From NCBI GenBank assembly GCA_035630615.1, contig DASQKI010000085.1:1-64000 (forward strand): a stretch of 64,000 bases of DNA, given 5' to 3'. The notes beneath the pieces are model-generated. The model was given only the letters and a program-made list of their open reading frames with translations, was not told the DNA's origin and did not search any database. Positions within the stretch are counted from its first letter, which is position 1. Each line of letters begins with the position of its first letter. Positions 51,427-60,713 of the stretch are shown one piece after another. The stretch is from DATFRX01 sp035630615 (GTDB taxonomy: Bacteria > Actinomycetota > Actinomycetes > Propionibacteriales > Nocardioidaceae). The translations under genes were made by a program, and so were the position numbers.

Positions 51427-51959
51427 CAGGTCCGCTCGTTCTGTATCCACGTGGCAACCGAGATGCCGGCGACGGCCATCGTCACCATGAGCAGCCAACT
51501 GGCGGACGGTTGATAACCCTCTTGGCCGAATCGGCCGGAGCCGTCTTCTTGGTGCACGCAGTAGACGACGACCAAATAGAGCAGAGCGAACAGCGCACCC
51601 ACGCCCTGGACGAATCGCGCCGATTCTGCCTCGGTCATCATGGCCAGACCCACGACAAAGAGCACCTGCAGGACGAGCGCGACACCCGCGAGGATCATGA
51701 GCGTGTTCAGATCCCGGTCGTTGGCTTGTCGCACCAACCCGACGAGCGTCACCGGATCGCCGTCGGCGCGAAACTCGGCGTCGCCCACGAAGTCGGTGGC
51801 ACCTCGCGGACTGAACGTCGGCCAGAACAGCATCAGAACGGCCACCGTCAACACGGGCCACAGCGCGGCCCGACGGTCGGCTCGGTAGACGTCGGCTTGG
51901 AGTCGGTCGACGGTGCGTCGAAGCCGATCGAGGCTCTTTACGAGATCTGTGTCGGCCAT
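51426..51959 (-). CDS. membrane protein of unknown function
   Basis: 177 residues. An N-terminal coiled-coil-like helix (LDRLRRTVDRLQADVYRADR) and four hydrophobic segments (ALWPVLTVAVLMLFWP, TLMILAGVALVLQVLFVVGLAM, ALFALLYLVVVYCV, LLMVTMAVAGISVATWI). No recognised family. Overlaps the histidine phosphatase gene and lies 4 bp after the MaoC-type gene, so the three form an operon. Confidence 0.75.
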   Translation of the reverse strand: MADTDLVKSLDRLRRTVDRLQADVYRADRRAALWPVLTVAVLMLFWPTFSPRGATDFVGDAEFRADGDPVTLVGLVRQANDRDLNTLMILAGVALVLQVLFVVGLAMMTEAESARFVQGVGALFALLYLVVVYCVHQEDGSGRFGQEGYQPSASWLLMVTMAVAGISVATWIQNERT

Positions 51960-51963
51960 CGGC

Positions 51964-52473
51964 TCAGTCGCTCTCCACTGTCACGGGTCGCCCCGGCTGA
52001 TCGCCACCACGCGCGTCCAGGTAGCTCTGCTTGGGCACCATGACCTTGCGCCTGAAAACGCATACGAGGGTGCCGTCTTGGTTGTGGCCCTTGGTCTCCA
52101 CGTGCACGATGCCCCGATCGTCCTTGGACTTGCTCTCCCACTTGTCGAGCACGGCCGTCTCACCGTAGATCGTGTCGCCGTGAAAAGTAGGGGCCACATG
52201 GCGCAACGACTCGATCTCGAGATTGGCGATGGCCTTGCCCGACACGTCCGGCACGCTCATGCCGAGCAACAGCGAATAGATGTAGTTGCCGACGACGACG
52301 TTGCGACCGAACTGCGTCGTCTCCTCCGCATAGTGCGCGTCGAGATGCAGCGGATGGTGGTTCATCGTCAGCAGGCAGAACAGGTGATCGTCGTACTCGG
52401 TGACCGTCTTGCCCGGCCAGTGCTTGTAGATCGCGCCGACATCGAACTCCTCGTACGTACGTCCGAACTGCAT
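51964..52473 (-). CDS. MaoC-like (R)-specific enoyl-CoA hydratase family protein
   Basis: 169 residues with a hot-dog fold. HWPGKTVTEYDDHLFCLLTMNHHPLHLDAHYAEETTQFGR holds the hydratase segment (D...NxxPxHxD). VVVGNYIYSLLLGMSV and LEIESLRHVAPTFHGDTIY follow. Relatives include mesaconyl-CoA/beta-methylmalyl-CoA hydratases. AAAGGAG precedes the ATG at 9 nt. Confidence 0.9.
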   Translation of the reverse strand: MQFGRTYEEFDVGAIYKHWPGKTVTEYDDHLFCLLTMNHHPLHLDAHYAEETTQFGRNVVVGNYIYSLLLGMSVPDVSGKAIANLEIESLRHVAPTFHGDTIYGETAVLDKWESKSKDDRGIVHVETKGHNQDGTLVCVFRRKVMVPKQSYLDARGGDQPGRPVTVESD

Positions 52474-52531
52474 CGGCGGCTCCTTTCGGTCGGACGGCGA
52501 CCGAGCGTAGTACGCCCTGGCGCCGACCGCC

Positions 52532-53005
52532 TCATCCGCGCCAAGCCAGCTTGGTCAGCAGGTTTTGCGCCTCCTCCGCATGCTGGTACTGGCAGAGCAC
52601 GTCGTAGGTCGTCGCGACGACGCTGCTCGTGGACGTGAAGTCGCGCTTGCCGCCGGTCATCGCATAACCGATGATGCCCATGACCGCTCCGAAAACGGCG
52701 CCGGCGATGACCGTCATGACGACCAACAGGAGCCAGTTGTTGCTCTCCGACGCGAACAACGCCAAGACCGCACCGACGAACAGTCCCCACCAGGCACCGC
52801 CGGCAGCCCCGGTCGCCGCCGCGCGGTTGCGGTCGAACCGTCCGGTGACCCGCTCCACCATGCGCAGGCCGTTGCCGACGATGGTGACGTGTTGCACCGG
52901 GAAGCCCTCGTCGGACAAGAAGTCGACCGCGCGCTGAGCCTGCTCGTAGGTTTCGTAGGTTCCGACGGTCGTGCCCGACGGCGGCACCGGCATCTTCATC
53001 GGCAT
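52532..53005 (-). CDS. general stress protein 17M-like (YflT domain) membrane protein
   Basis: 157 residues. VGTYETYEQAQRAVDFLSDE then VQHVTIVGNGLRMVERVTGR is the DUF1269/17M-like opening. Two hydrophobic helices follow (GGAWWGLFVGAVLALFA; LLLVVMTVIAGAVFGAVMG). The C-terminal VLCQYQHAEEAQNLL is typical. GGAGGG precedes the ATG. Function in stress response inferred from the family only. Confidence 0.87.
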   Translation of the reverse strand: MPMKMPVPPSGTTVGTYETYEQAQRAVDFLSDEGFPVQHVTIVGNGLRMVERVTGRFDRNRAAATGAAGGAWWGLFVGAVLALFASESNNWLLLVVMTVIAGAVFGAVMGIIGYAMTGGKRDFTSTSSVVATTYDVLCQYQHAEEAQNLLTKLAWRG

Positions 53006-53128
53006 AGCGGACTCCCTCCAGACTCCCTGTCTCCATCGTCGCACCATGCACTGAAACGCGCCCGAGGGACGTGAGCCGCGAGCCGCTAGGCTGGCGTGGG
53101 TCATCTCACCGGACTCGGGAAGGTAGTT

Positions 53129-53851
53129 GTGAGCAGCCAACCGCCGCCGCCAAACCAGCCACCCTATGGTCAGCCGCCACCGGGTCAGCAACCGCCTCCG
53201 CCGCCGGGCGGGCCGCCGCCGGGACAGCCCTATGGGCGACAGCCCTACGGCCAGCAGCCGTATGGTCCGCCGCCGCAGTCCAATTCCAGCCGCGCATTGA
53301 TCGCGGTCATCCTCATCGTCGCACTCGTGGTGGCCGGCGGCGCGGTAGGCGGCTTCCTCCTGATCGGGGGCGACGACAGCGAGAGCTCGGGCGGAGGCTC
53401 CCTCGCGGGCGACGGCTATTCGTACACGATCCCGGACGAGTGGAGCGACGCGTCCGCTCAGGGCCAGTCGCAGGGCGTCGACACCATCGTGCGGGCCGAC
53501 GACGCGGAGTCCGACTTCCACACCAACATCCTGGTTGAGGTCGACCCGGCGTCCGGCGTCACTGATCCCGCCGAGATCCAGAATCAATGGGCATCCAATA
53601 TCGCTGGTTCAGTCGGCGCGACTCCGAGTCCGATCGACGGCACCACCATCGACGGCAACGACTCCGTCGGCATCCGCCTCGAGACGACCGCAGAGGACGT
53701 GGACGTCGTCCAGGTGGCCTATCTCGTGATCAACGACGACAAGGTCTACTCGATCGCCCTGAGCACCGCCGCCGATGCGGAGGACACGTCCACCGAGACC
53801 TTCCAGGAGCTTCTCGAAAGTTGGTCGTGGGAGCCCAGCGAAGGCGCCTGA
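53129..53851 (+). CDS. membrane-anchored protein with proline-rich N-terminus (LpqN/LpqT-like domain)
   Basis: 240 residues. A cytoplasmic Pro/Gln/Tyr-rich tail (about 1-50, PPYGQPPPG repeats), one membrane helix (ALIAVILIVALVVAGGAVGGFLL), then an extracytoplasmic domain beginning GYSYTIPDEWSDAS and including VVQVAYLVINDDKVYSIALS, similar in plan to LpqN/LpqT-type or PsbP-like lipoprotein domains. The GTG at 53129 follows GGGAAGG. The role is unknown. Confidence 0.78.
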   Translation: MSSQPPPPNQPPYGQPPPGQQPPPPPGGPPPGQPYGRQPYGQQPYGPPPQSNSSRALIAVILIVALVVAGGAVGGFLLIGGDDSESSGGGSLAGDGYSYTIPDEWSDASAQGQSQGVDTIVRADDAESDFHTNILVEVDPASGVTDPAEIQNQWASNIAGSVGATPSPIDGTTIDGNDSVGIRLETTAEDVDVVQVAYLVINDDKVYSIALSTAADAEDTSTETFQELLESWSWEPSEGA

Positions 53852-53872
53852 GTCAGCGACAGCGTCGGCGTC

Positions 53873-56689
53873 TCAGGCGTTGACGCTGTCGATCAGCTCG
53901 ACGAGATCGGCGCGGGACAGGTCCGTCCGGTCCATGTCGCCGACCTTGTCGAGGATGCCCAGTGCCTGCTGCCAGGTCGCCCGCGCCTCCTCAGGCTGAC
54001 CGGTGTCGCGCTGCACCCGCCCGATGTGCGACAACGCAACTGCCTCGCGCCAGCGCAGTCCGATCTCGCGGTGTGCGGTCAGTGCCTCGCGCAGGCAGCG
54101 CTCGGCCGCGGCGTACTCCTCCTGAGCGGCGTACGCCATGCCCAGCGCCTCCAGCGCGCTCGCTTGGCTCTCATGGCGTCCGGTGCCGGCCAGGATCTCG
54201 ACCGCCTCGCTCGCCGCGTCGATCGCCTTGTCCGGCCGCTGTGCGTCGAGATGCACCCGCGAAATGTTGATCAGGACGGTCGATACATCGCCGCCGCTCT
54301 CCTCGTCGAGCCGCAGGGCATGGGCGCGCTCGAGGTTGCGCAACGCCTCGTCGTGTTGACCGGTGCTGCGATAGGCGATGCCCAGGTTGATCAAGACCAT
54401 CTGCTCACCGCCGAGGTGCTCCTCCTCTTGGAAGAGTGTCTTGGCGTGTTCGAGCACCTCGATGCAGCGCTCGAAGTCGCCCATCCGGCCGTAGCTGATG
54501 CCGAGCTGATTGGTCAGGAAGCCCTCGTCGGCTCGGCGTCCGGCCAGTGCGGCGGCCTCCCGGCCGATCTCTTGCAGCGCGGCGGCGTCGCCGGGGGGAC
54601 GATGCGCCTCCAGGTAGTTGTAGAGCTTGTTGACGAGCCGATAGGCCGGGATCGGCTGATCGTGGGCCACCGCGTACGAGACGACCCGGGTCAGGGTGAG
54701 CCACTCGGCCTCGAACCAGTCGCGGGCCTGCCGGCCGTCGGAGAACGTCAGCGGCACGATGCCCGGTTCGAGCTCGCCCAGCTCCATGAAGCGCGGATCG
54801 CGGTCGAAGGTGATCTTGCGACTCGCGGCGGCCGCGGAGTGGACGTACCAGCTGAGCAGCCGACGGATCGCCGCATCGTCGTCGGGCTGCATCTCGTTGT
54901 GGAGCTCGCTGGCATATGTACGCAACAGGTCGTGCATCGTGTAGCGGCCATGGCGAGATCGGCGAAGCAGGTTGACGTCGGTGAGGGCGTCGAGTCGGCG
55001 GCGGGTCCGAGCGGTCGTCGTGCCGTTGAGGGCGGCCACGGCCGGCAGGCTGAAGTCGGTGCCGAGGTAGCGACCGAGCAGGCGAAACAGCTCCGCCGTA
55101 TCGCCGTCGAGGGCCTGATGGGACCACGAAAACACCGCGCGCACGCTCGTCAACGGATCGTCGCCGGTGTCCAGGGCGTCGAGGCGCTCCCGCTCGTCGC
55201 GCAGTTCGATGATGAGATCGGCCAGCTCACTGTCGGGATGCCGACCGGCTCGCTCGACCGCGACCGCGAGGGCCAGCGGCAGGCGGCCGCACAGCTCAGC
55301 GAGCTCGGCGAGCGACTCGCCGTCGTAAGCGACACGTTGGCCTTCGAGCCCGGAGGCCAGGAGGTCGGTGGCGTCGTCAAGTGACAACGTGTCGACCGCG
55401 ACCCGGCCCGCTCCCTCACGGGCGGCGAGCCCTCGCAGCTGGCTGCGGCTGGTGACGATCACCAACACTCCACCGCCGCCGGGCAGCAGCGGCCGTACCT
55501 GTTCGGCGTCGCGCGCGTTGTCGAGCACCATGAGCACGTGACGCTCGGCGAGCACCGTACGCAACAGCGCGCTGCGGGCATCGACGTCGGCCGGGACCTG
55601 TTCGGCCGGCACACCCATGCCACGTAGCAGCACTTCGAGTGCCTCGGCCGGCGCCATCGGATCGCCGGGACCGAAGCCGCGCAGGTTGAGGTAAAGCTGG
55701 CCGTCGGGGAACTGATGGGCGACCCGGTGGGCCCAGTGAACGGCGAGCGTCGTCTTGCCGATGCCTCCGGCACCGTGCAGCGCCGTGATGACGACCGGGC
55801 GCTCGGTCCCATCGTCTGAGCCCGCCTCGTCGACGAGGGCGTCCAGAGCCGCCAGCGCGTCGCCGCGGCCGGTGAAGCTGTCGATGTCGGCGGGGAGCTG
55901 GCGCGGGATCAGCCGATCGGGCTCGGCTACGCGGGTCGGCGCGGCCCGTTCCTCGGTCGGCTCGGGTGGCGTTCCCTGCAGCAGCTTGTTGTAGATCCGC
56001 TGCAGCTCCGGACCAGGATCGACGCCGAGGTCACCCGCGATCCGGCTGCGAATCGTCTCGTAACACTCCAGAGCCTCGGCCTGCCGGCCACAGCGGTCGA
56101 GCACGACGATCAGCCGGGCCCACATCGACTCCCGCAGGGGATGCTGGCCCGCGACATCGCGTACCTCGGCCACCAGCTCGGCGGTCCGGCCGGCCTCGAT
56201 GTCCAGTTCGATGCGGCGCTCCAACCCTGACAAGTAGCGCTCGAGCAGCCGGGGCCGTTCGTAGTCGGCCAGCCAGGCCGACTGCACTCCCTCGAGCGGC
56301 GTGCCGCACCACAGGCTCAAGGCCTCGACGACCCGCCGTCGCTGGGTTTCCGGAGCGTCGTCGGTCCGTTCGAGCAGGTGGAGAAAGCGCAGGGCATCGA
56401 CGCGGTCCGGCTCGATATTCAGCACATATCCGGCACCTACGGTCGAGATCGTCTCAGCGCCGAGCGCCGACCGCAGGCGGGTGACGTACGTCTGAACGCT
56501 CCGCCGCGCGTTGGCCGGGAGATCCTCGCCCCACACCATGTCGGCGAGCCGCTCGATCGACACGACCTTGCCGGCCGACATCGCCAACACGGCGAGCAGC
56601 GCCGACGACCGGCCCGCCGATACGTCGAGCGGTTTGCCGTCTGACAGCACGCCAAACGGCCCTAACAACCTGACCTCGAGCCCCGTCAC
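53873..56689 (-). CDS. AfsR/SARP-family transcriptional regulator (OmpR-type HTH, BTAD, NB-ARC, TPR)
   Basis: 938 residues. OmpR-like DNA-binding domain (VRLLGPFGVLSDGKPLDV, about 5-95), bacterial transcriptional activation domain (about 97-240), NB-ARC ATPase (about 265-560) with Walker A HGAGGIGKTT and HVLMVLDNARDAEQVRPLLPG, then TPR repeats to the C-terminus (FLTNQLGISYGRMGDFERCI; ALEALGMAYAAQEEYAAAE). The order is that of AfsR, which activates secondary metabolism. No biosynthetic cluster is adjacent. GTG start. A disrupted paralogue lies at 61614-64000. Confidence 0.94.
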   Translation of the reverse strand: MTGLEVRLLGPFGVLSDGKPLDVSAGRSSALLAVLAMSAGKVVSIERLADMVWGEDLPANARRSVQTYVTRLRSALGAETISTVGAGYVLNIEPDRVDALRFLHLLERTDDAPETQRRRVVEALSLWCGTPLEGVQSAWLADYERPRLLERYLSGLERRIELDIEAGRTAELVAEVRDVAGQHPLRESMWARLIVVLDRCGRQAEALECYETIRSRIAGDLGVDPGPELQRIYNKLLQGTPPEPTEERAAPTRVAEPDRLIPRQLPADIDSFTGRGDALAALDALVDEAGSDDGTERPVVITALHGAGGIGKTTLAVHWAHRVAHQFPDGQLYLNLRGFGPGDPMAPAEALEVLLRGMGVPAEQVPADVDARSALLRTVLAERHVLMVLDNARDAEQVRPLLPGGGGVLVIVTSRSQLRGLAAREGAGRVAVDTLSLDDATDLLASGLEGQRVAYDGESLAELAELCGRLPLALAVAVERAGRHPDSELADLIIELRDERERLDALDTGDDPLTSVRAVFSWSHQALDGDTAELFRLLGRYLGTDFSLPAVAALNGTTTARTRRRLDALTDVNLLRRSRHGRYTMHDLLRTYASELHNEMQPDDDAAIRRLLSWYVHSAAAASRKITFDRDPRFMELGELEPGIVPLTFSDGRQARDWFEAEWLTLTRVVSYAVAHDQPIPAYRLVNKLYNYLEAHRPPGDAAALQEIGREAAALAGRRADEGFLTNQLGISYGRMGDFERCIEVLEHAKTLFQEEEHLGGEQMVLINLGIAYRSTGQHDEALRNLERAHALRLDEESGGDVSTVLINISRVHLDAQRPDKAIDAASEAVEILAGTGRHESQASALEALGMAYAAQEEYAAAERCLREALTAHREIGLRWREAVALSHIGRVQRDTGQPEEARATWQQALGILDKVGDMDRTDLSRADLVELIDSVNA

Positions 56690-56826
56690 AAGAGGCGAGT
56701 CTGCCAGGATCTCCTCCGCGGCGTTGGGTCAGTCTCGACCGGTGAAGCCAGTACGAAACCGAACTGAAGCCCCTATAGGGTCTCGTGAGGTTTGACATCG
56801 CCTCTCCCCCACGACTCGGAGGACCC

Positions 56827-57933
56827 ATGCGAAGGAAGCTCACGGTGCTGCTCACCGCAGCACTTGGAGTCAGCCTGACCGGCTTCGCCAGCGGACAGAC
56901 AGCGTCCGCGACCGCGACAGCGGAGCCGACCCAACAGACGACGGCGTCGAAGGCAGACGCGGCGGGTGACGCCCGCTCACCTGTGGTCGCCAGCCCGAAG
57001 TCGACGCCTCGTGATCGACGCGCGACGACGAAATACTGGACCGCCGAGCGCATGCGCAACGCGATCCCGGCAGACAAACTTTCGGTCCAGGCGGCGAAGC
57101 TCGCGCGCACCTCGGCGCCGCTTCCGGCCGACGAGCTCATCCCCGAGGTCAGCAAGCCCGCCCAGGCGCCCGTCACCGCACGCCCTGGCGCTGCCCTGGC
57201 CGGCTCCGATGACACGGCCCGGCGCGCGACGACCGGTGAACGCTGGACCCACCCGCGTACCCTCGTCGCGAGAACGAGCGGAAAGGTGTTCTACCGCACC
57301 GGCGGCAAGAACTGGGTCTGCTCCGCCAGCACCATCGCTGGCAAGCGGAACGACGTCATCATCACCGCTGGCCACTGCGTCTTCAGCGACCACACTCACA
57401 AGTGGGTCAAGCATCTGCAGTTCGTGCCGGGCTACACCTACCGCAATGGTCGGCCGGTCGCTCCGTATGGCATCTACACCGAGAAGCAGATGTGGACCAC
57501 CAAGAAGTACAAGAACCACGAGAACTTCCGATACGACGTCGGCATGATCCGCCTGCACCGCCGCCCGGGTGGCTCCCGTCATGTCGGTGCCGTGGTTGGA
57601 CAGCAGGGATACCTCTTCGGCGGCGACGGCACACCGTGGGCCGACAGCTTCGGCTATCCGGCGACGCCGCCCCGCTACCACGGCAAGTACCTGATCCACT
57701 GCGCCGGAGACACTCGCTCTGCCGGTTCGTTCGGCTACCTACAGCGCTGCCGCATGAACGGAGGTTCGTCCGGCGGGCCATGGATTCGCCACATGAGACA
57801 CGGCGCCGGCCGCATCTTCTCCGTCGTCAGCTTCGTCGACATCGACAAGCACACCCGCCCGAAGATTCGCGGGCCCTACTTTGGAAACACGATCTACAGC
57901 ATGTACAAGACTGTCGAAGGCATGCGCAGCTAG
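56827..57933 (+). CDS. secreted trypsin-like/V8-type serine protease
   Basis: 368 residues. Signal peptide (MRRKLTVLLTAALGVSLTGF, cleavage near ASA), a propeptide of about 110 residues, then a chymotrypsin-fold domain with His183 (ITAGHCVF), Asp237 (YDVGMIRL) and Ser315 (MNGGSSGGPW). Two cysteine pairs (165/184, 292/308) probably form disulfides. It would act outside the cell. CGGAGG precedes ATG 56827. Faces the terminator shared with the SigE cassette. Confidence 0.92.
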   Translation: MRRKLTVLLTAALGVSLTGFASGQTASATATAEPTQQTTASKADAAGDARSPVVASPKSTPRDRRATTKYWTAERMRNAIPADKLSVQAAKLARTSAPLPADELIPEVSKPAQAPVTARPGAALAGSDDTARRATTGERWTHPRTLVARTSGKVFYRTGGKNWVCSASTIAGKRNDVIITAGHCVFSDHTHKWVKHLQFVPGYTYRNGRPVAPYGIYTEKQMWTTKKYKNHENFRYDVGMIRLHRRPGGSRHVGAVVGQQGYLFGGDGTPWADSFGYPATPPRYHGKYLIHCAGDTRSAGSFGYLQRCRMNGGSSGGPWIRHMRHGAGRIFSVVSFVDIDKHTRPKIRGPYFGNTIYSMYKTVEGMRS

Positions 57934-57951
57934 GCATCGAGGCATACACCC

Positions 57952-57984
57952 GGCGGTCCCGGCTCAATCCTCGCCGGGGCCGCC
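57952..57984. terminator. bidirectional hairpin terminator
   Basis: GGCGGTCCCGGC (57952-57963) pairs with GCCGGGGCCGCC (57973-57984), with one T:G type position, around a 9-nt loop. It sits between the convergent serine protease gene (stop 57933) and the sigma-partner gene (stop 57996). Confidence 0.75.
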
Positions 57985-57995
57985 GCGCCCTCTAC

Positions 57996-58724
57996 CTAAT
58001 CGCCGGTGGCACTTTCGGGGAGCTCGGGACGAATTCCCTCCTGCCGATTGCCACGATGGGACACCGCCGGCTCATAGAAGCCGATGCCGAACTCCGCCCT
58101 AGGCAGCTCGACCTGGTCGTCGCTCTGTTGCAGCCAGATCGAAACACTAAACGGTTCGCCCCCGACCACCTGATGACTCCGCGGATCCAGCCACCCTGAC
58201 TGTTTGACTTCGCCGTTCCGCGGCGGGTAGGCAGGCTTGCCTGACGTCAGCTGCGTGCACGCCCTGGTTGCGATGATGTCGTTGTTGATCGCTACGACCA
58301 GGACGATTCGGCCGGACGCGGGATCAGGCGCTGCCGTGGGGTTTGGCGGGATGCGGCAGAACACGATCATCTCGGCGTCGACGACTCGGGAAAGGGAGGT
58401 CGTCCACTCCAACGCGCTGTCGCCGGGCGGGTTGACCTGCGACGCGAGCACGCTAACCCCATTGACCCGCTGCGGGAATTCCAGATGAGGCCGGTGGGGG
58501 ATCGGCTCGACCGGCTCCGGGGACGACGTATCGACGAACCTCGGCACGATCGCCAATCCGGCGACGAGTACAACGACGACTGCAGCGAACGCTCCGGCAA
58601 GTCTCGCGCGGCGGCGCAGTTTCACCTTGTGCTCGATGCCGGCAAGCAGTTGGTTGGCCTGCACGATCGGGGCTTCGGTGGCGTCCTCGTGGAGGATGTC
58701 GCGCAGGTCGTTCGGGCCGATCAT
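57996..58724 (-). CDS. membrane-anchored partner of a SigE-type sigma factor
   Basis: 242 residues. N-terminal cytoplasmic region (MIGPNDLRDILHEDA, APIVQANQLLAGI) with a basic stretch, one membrane helix (LAGAFAAVVVVLVAGLAIV), then an extracytoplasmic domain with two cysteines. The position behind the sigma gene with ATGA overlap suggests a regulator of the sigma factor; the sequence does not show a canonical anti-sigma zinc motif. Same layout as the frameshifted gene at 30870-31535. Confidence 0.8.
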   Translation of the reverse strand: MIGPNDLRDILHEDATEAPIVQANQLLAGIEHKVKLRRRARLAGAFAAVVVVLVAGLAIVPRFVDTSSPEPVEPIPHRPHLEFPQRVNGVSVLASQVNPPGDSALEWTTSLSRVVDAEMIVFCRIPPNPTAAPDPASGRIVLVVAINNDIIATRACTQLTSGKPAYPPRNGEVKQSGWLDPRSHQVVGGEPFSVSIWLQQSDDQVELPRAEFGIGFYEPAVSHRGNRQEGIRPELPESATGD

Positions 58725-59227
58725 GACGTCTCCTCCTTCCCGATCGAGGACGAGTCGACCAGGGCCGGATCGACCCGCAGCTTGGCGAGTGCACGAGACA
58801 GCTGACTCTTGACGTTGCCGGGCGAGCATCCGAGGGTGGCTGCCGTCTCCGCCTCGGACAGATCCTCGAAATAGCGCAGCACGACGACCGCCCGCTGCTT
58901 CGGCGGCAGCCGACGCATGGCGTCCCTGATTGCCTCGCGATCTTCGACCATGGCGTAGTCGGCAGCGACACCAGTCTCGGGAAGCTCCTCGGCCGGGATC
59001 TCGCCGCGCCACCGACGCCTCCGCCACGAGGTGAACGTGTTGACCATGACCTTGCGTACGTAGGGCTCCGGATCAGCGGTGATCCGAGACCACCGCGGCC
59101 AAACCTTGGCGAGGGCAGTCTGTACGAGGTCGTCGGTCAGCGCCCGATCTCGGGTCAGCAGATAGGCCGTCCGGAGGAGGGCAGGCGAGCGCGCCGCGAC
59201 GAAGTCCTCGAAAGACGGCTGGTCCAC
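58721..59227 (-). CDS. SigE-family ECF sigma factor
   Basis: 168 residues from GTG 59227, which follows GAGGGGAG. Region 2 (ALLRTAYLLTRDRALTDDLVQTALAKVWPRW, PYVRKVMVNTFTSWRRRRW) and region 4 (LPPKQRAVVVLRYFEDLSEAETAATLGCSPGNVKSQLSRAL) are intact. This SigE-like group of actinomycete ECF factors is usually encoded next to a membrane protein, as here. An upstream extension starting at 59347 is open but has no better ribosome site. Intact counterpart of the amber-broken gene at 31532-32062. Confidence 0.9.
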   Translation of the reverse strand: MDQPSFEDFVAARSPALLRTAYLLTRDRALTDDLVQTALAKVWPRWSRITADPEPYVRKVMVNTFTSWRRRRWRGEIPAEELPETGVAADYAMVEDREAIRDAMRRLPPKQRAVVVLRYFEDLSEAETAATLGCSPGNVKSQLSRALAKLRVDPALVDSSSIGKEETS

Positions 59228-59415
59228 CCGGCTCCCCTCGAGCTCCGACACCGAGCGACGACTCGTCGCCCGGGTCTCACCGGTCCGAACCGCGCCCGAC
59301 CGCAGTCCGAGGTCACCGTACATGAATACGTCCAATCCGGACACCACGTTGGGCGTGCTAGCCCTACTGAGTACTTAGTGACTGGCCGGCCAGGAGGTTG
59401 CACGACGGCACTGAG

Positions 59416-59464
59416 GGTAGGCAAATCGCGGGCCGCGCTCGGCATGTGCCGCGATTTGGCTACC
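59416..59464. repeat. 49-bp palindromic element downstream of the acyl-CoA dehydrogenase
   Basis: GGTAGGCAAATCGCGG (59416-59431) and its complement at 59449-59464 pair at 15 of 16 positions around a 17-nt loop. It starts 17 nt after the acyl-CoA dehydrogenase stop on the minus strand and may serve as its terminator, but its architecture also fits the other palindromic elements of the window. Confidence 0.75.
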
Positions 59465-59480
59465 GCCAGCGGCGCCCGGC

Positions 59481-60677
59481 TCAGCGGAGCTTGTACTCCT
59501 CGAGGAGGCGGCGGCCGATGATCATGCGCTGGATGTCGGCGGTGCCCTCGCCGATCAGCAGCATCGGCGCCTCGCGATAGAGCCGCTCGATCTCGTACTC
59601 CTTCGAAAACCCATACCCACCGTGGATGCGGAAGGAGTCCTCGACGACCTGCGCGCAATACTCCGATGCGAGGTACTTCGCCATCCCGGCCTCGAGGTCG
59701 TTGCGCTCGCCGGAGTCCTTCTTGCGGGCGGCCATCACCATCATCTGGTGCGCCGCCTCGACCTTGGTCGCCATGTCGGCGAGCCGGAACAGCACGGCCT
59801 GATGCTCGGCGATCTTCTTGCCGAATGTCTCGCGCTGCTGGGAGTAGGCGATGCCGAGCTCGAACGCCCGCTTCGCGACGCCACAGCCTCGGGCGGCGAC
59901 ATTGACCCGGCCGACCTCGACGCCGTCCATCATCTGATAGAAGCCGCGACCCGGCTCGCCGCCGAGGACCTGGTCGGCGCCGATCTCGTGCCCCTCGAAG
60001 ATGAGCTCGGTCGTGTCGACGCCCTTGTAGCCCATCTTCTCGATCTTGCCGGGCACCGTGACACCGGGCGCCGTCTCGCCGAAGCCGGTCTCCTTTTCGA
60101 CCAGGAACGTCGTCATGTTCTTGTAGACCGAGTCGGCGCCCTCGTCGGTCTTGACCAACGTCGCGACCAGGTTGGCGCTGCCGCCGTTGGTGAGCCACAT
60201 CTTCTGGCCGTCGATGGAGTACGAGCCGTCGTCGCGCCGGGTCGCCTTGGTTCTGATCGCACTCACGTCGGAGCCACAGCCGGGCTCGGACATGCTGAAC
60301 GCGCCGCGTACCTCGCCGGTCGCCATCCGAGGCAGGTAGCGCTGCTTCTGCTCCTCGGTGCCGTGGTGGATCAGCATGTGCGCCACGATGAAGTGGGTGT
60401 TGATCACGCCCGACACGCTCATCCAGCCGCGAGCGATCTCCTCGACGGCGAGCGCGTACGTCAGCAGAGACTCGCCGAGACCGCCGTACTCCTCCGGGAT
60501 CGTGAGCCCGAAGATGCCGAGCTCCTTGAGGCCCTCGACGATGTCAGTGGGGTACTCGTCCTTGTGCTCGAGCTCGGTCGCGACCGGCAGGATCTCGTTG
60601 TCGACGAAGGTGCGGACCGTCTTGAGAATCTCGTCCTGGACGTCGGTGAGCCCTTCGGTGCCTGCGAGGCGTGTCAT
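59481..60677 (-). CDS. acyl-CoA dehydrogenase
   Basis: 398 residues, the usual size. FAD/substrate motifs AFSMSEPGCGSDVSAIRTKA and MWLTNGGSANL, GGYGFSKEYEIERLYREA and the C-terminal GEGTADIQRMIIGRRLL with the catalytic glutamate in the EGT position. It would dehydrogenate a short- or medium-chain acyl-CoA and pass electrons to ETF. ATG 60677 is 36 bp from the divergent peptidyl-tRNA hydrolase gene. No ETF or other beta-oxidation genes adjoin. Confidence 0.94.
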   Translation of the reverse strand: MTRLAGTEGLTDVQDEILKTVRTFVDNEILPVATELEHKDEYPTDIVEGLKELGIFGLTIPEEYGGLGESLLTYALAVEEIARGWMSVSGVINTHFIVAHMLIHHGTEEQKQRYLPRMATGEVRGAFSMSEPGCGSDVSAIRTKATRRDDGSYSIDGQKMWLTNGGSANLVATLVKTDEGADSVYKNMTTFLVEKETGFGETAPGVTVPGKIEKMGYKGVDTTELIFEGHEIGADQVLGGEPGRGFYQMMDGVEVGRVNVAARGCGVAKRAFELGIAYSQQRETFGKKIAEHQAVLFRLADMATKVEAAHQMMVMAARKKDSGERNDLEAGMAKYLASEYCAQVVEDSFRIHGGYGFSKEYEIERLYREAPMLLIGEGTADIQRMIIGRRLLEEYKLR

Positions 60678-60713
60678 ACCGGCGAGTATCGCTCCCGGCC
60701 ACGAGCGGTCGCC

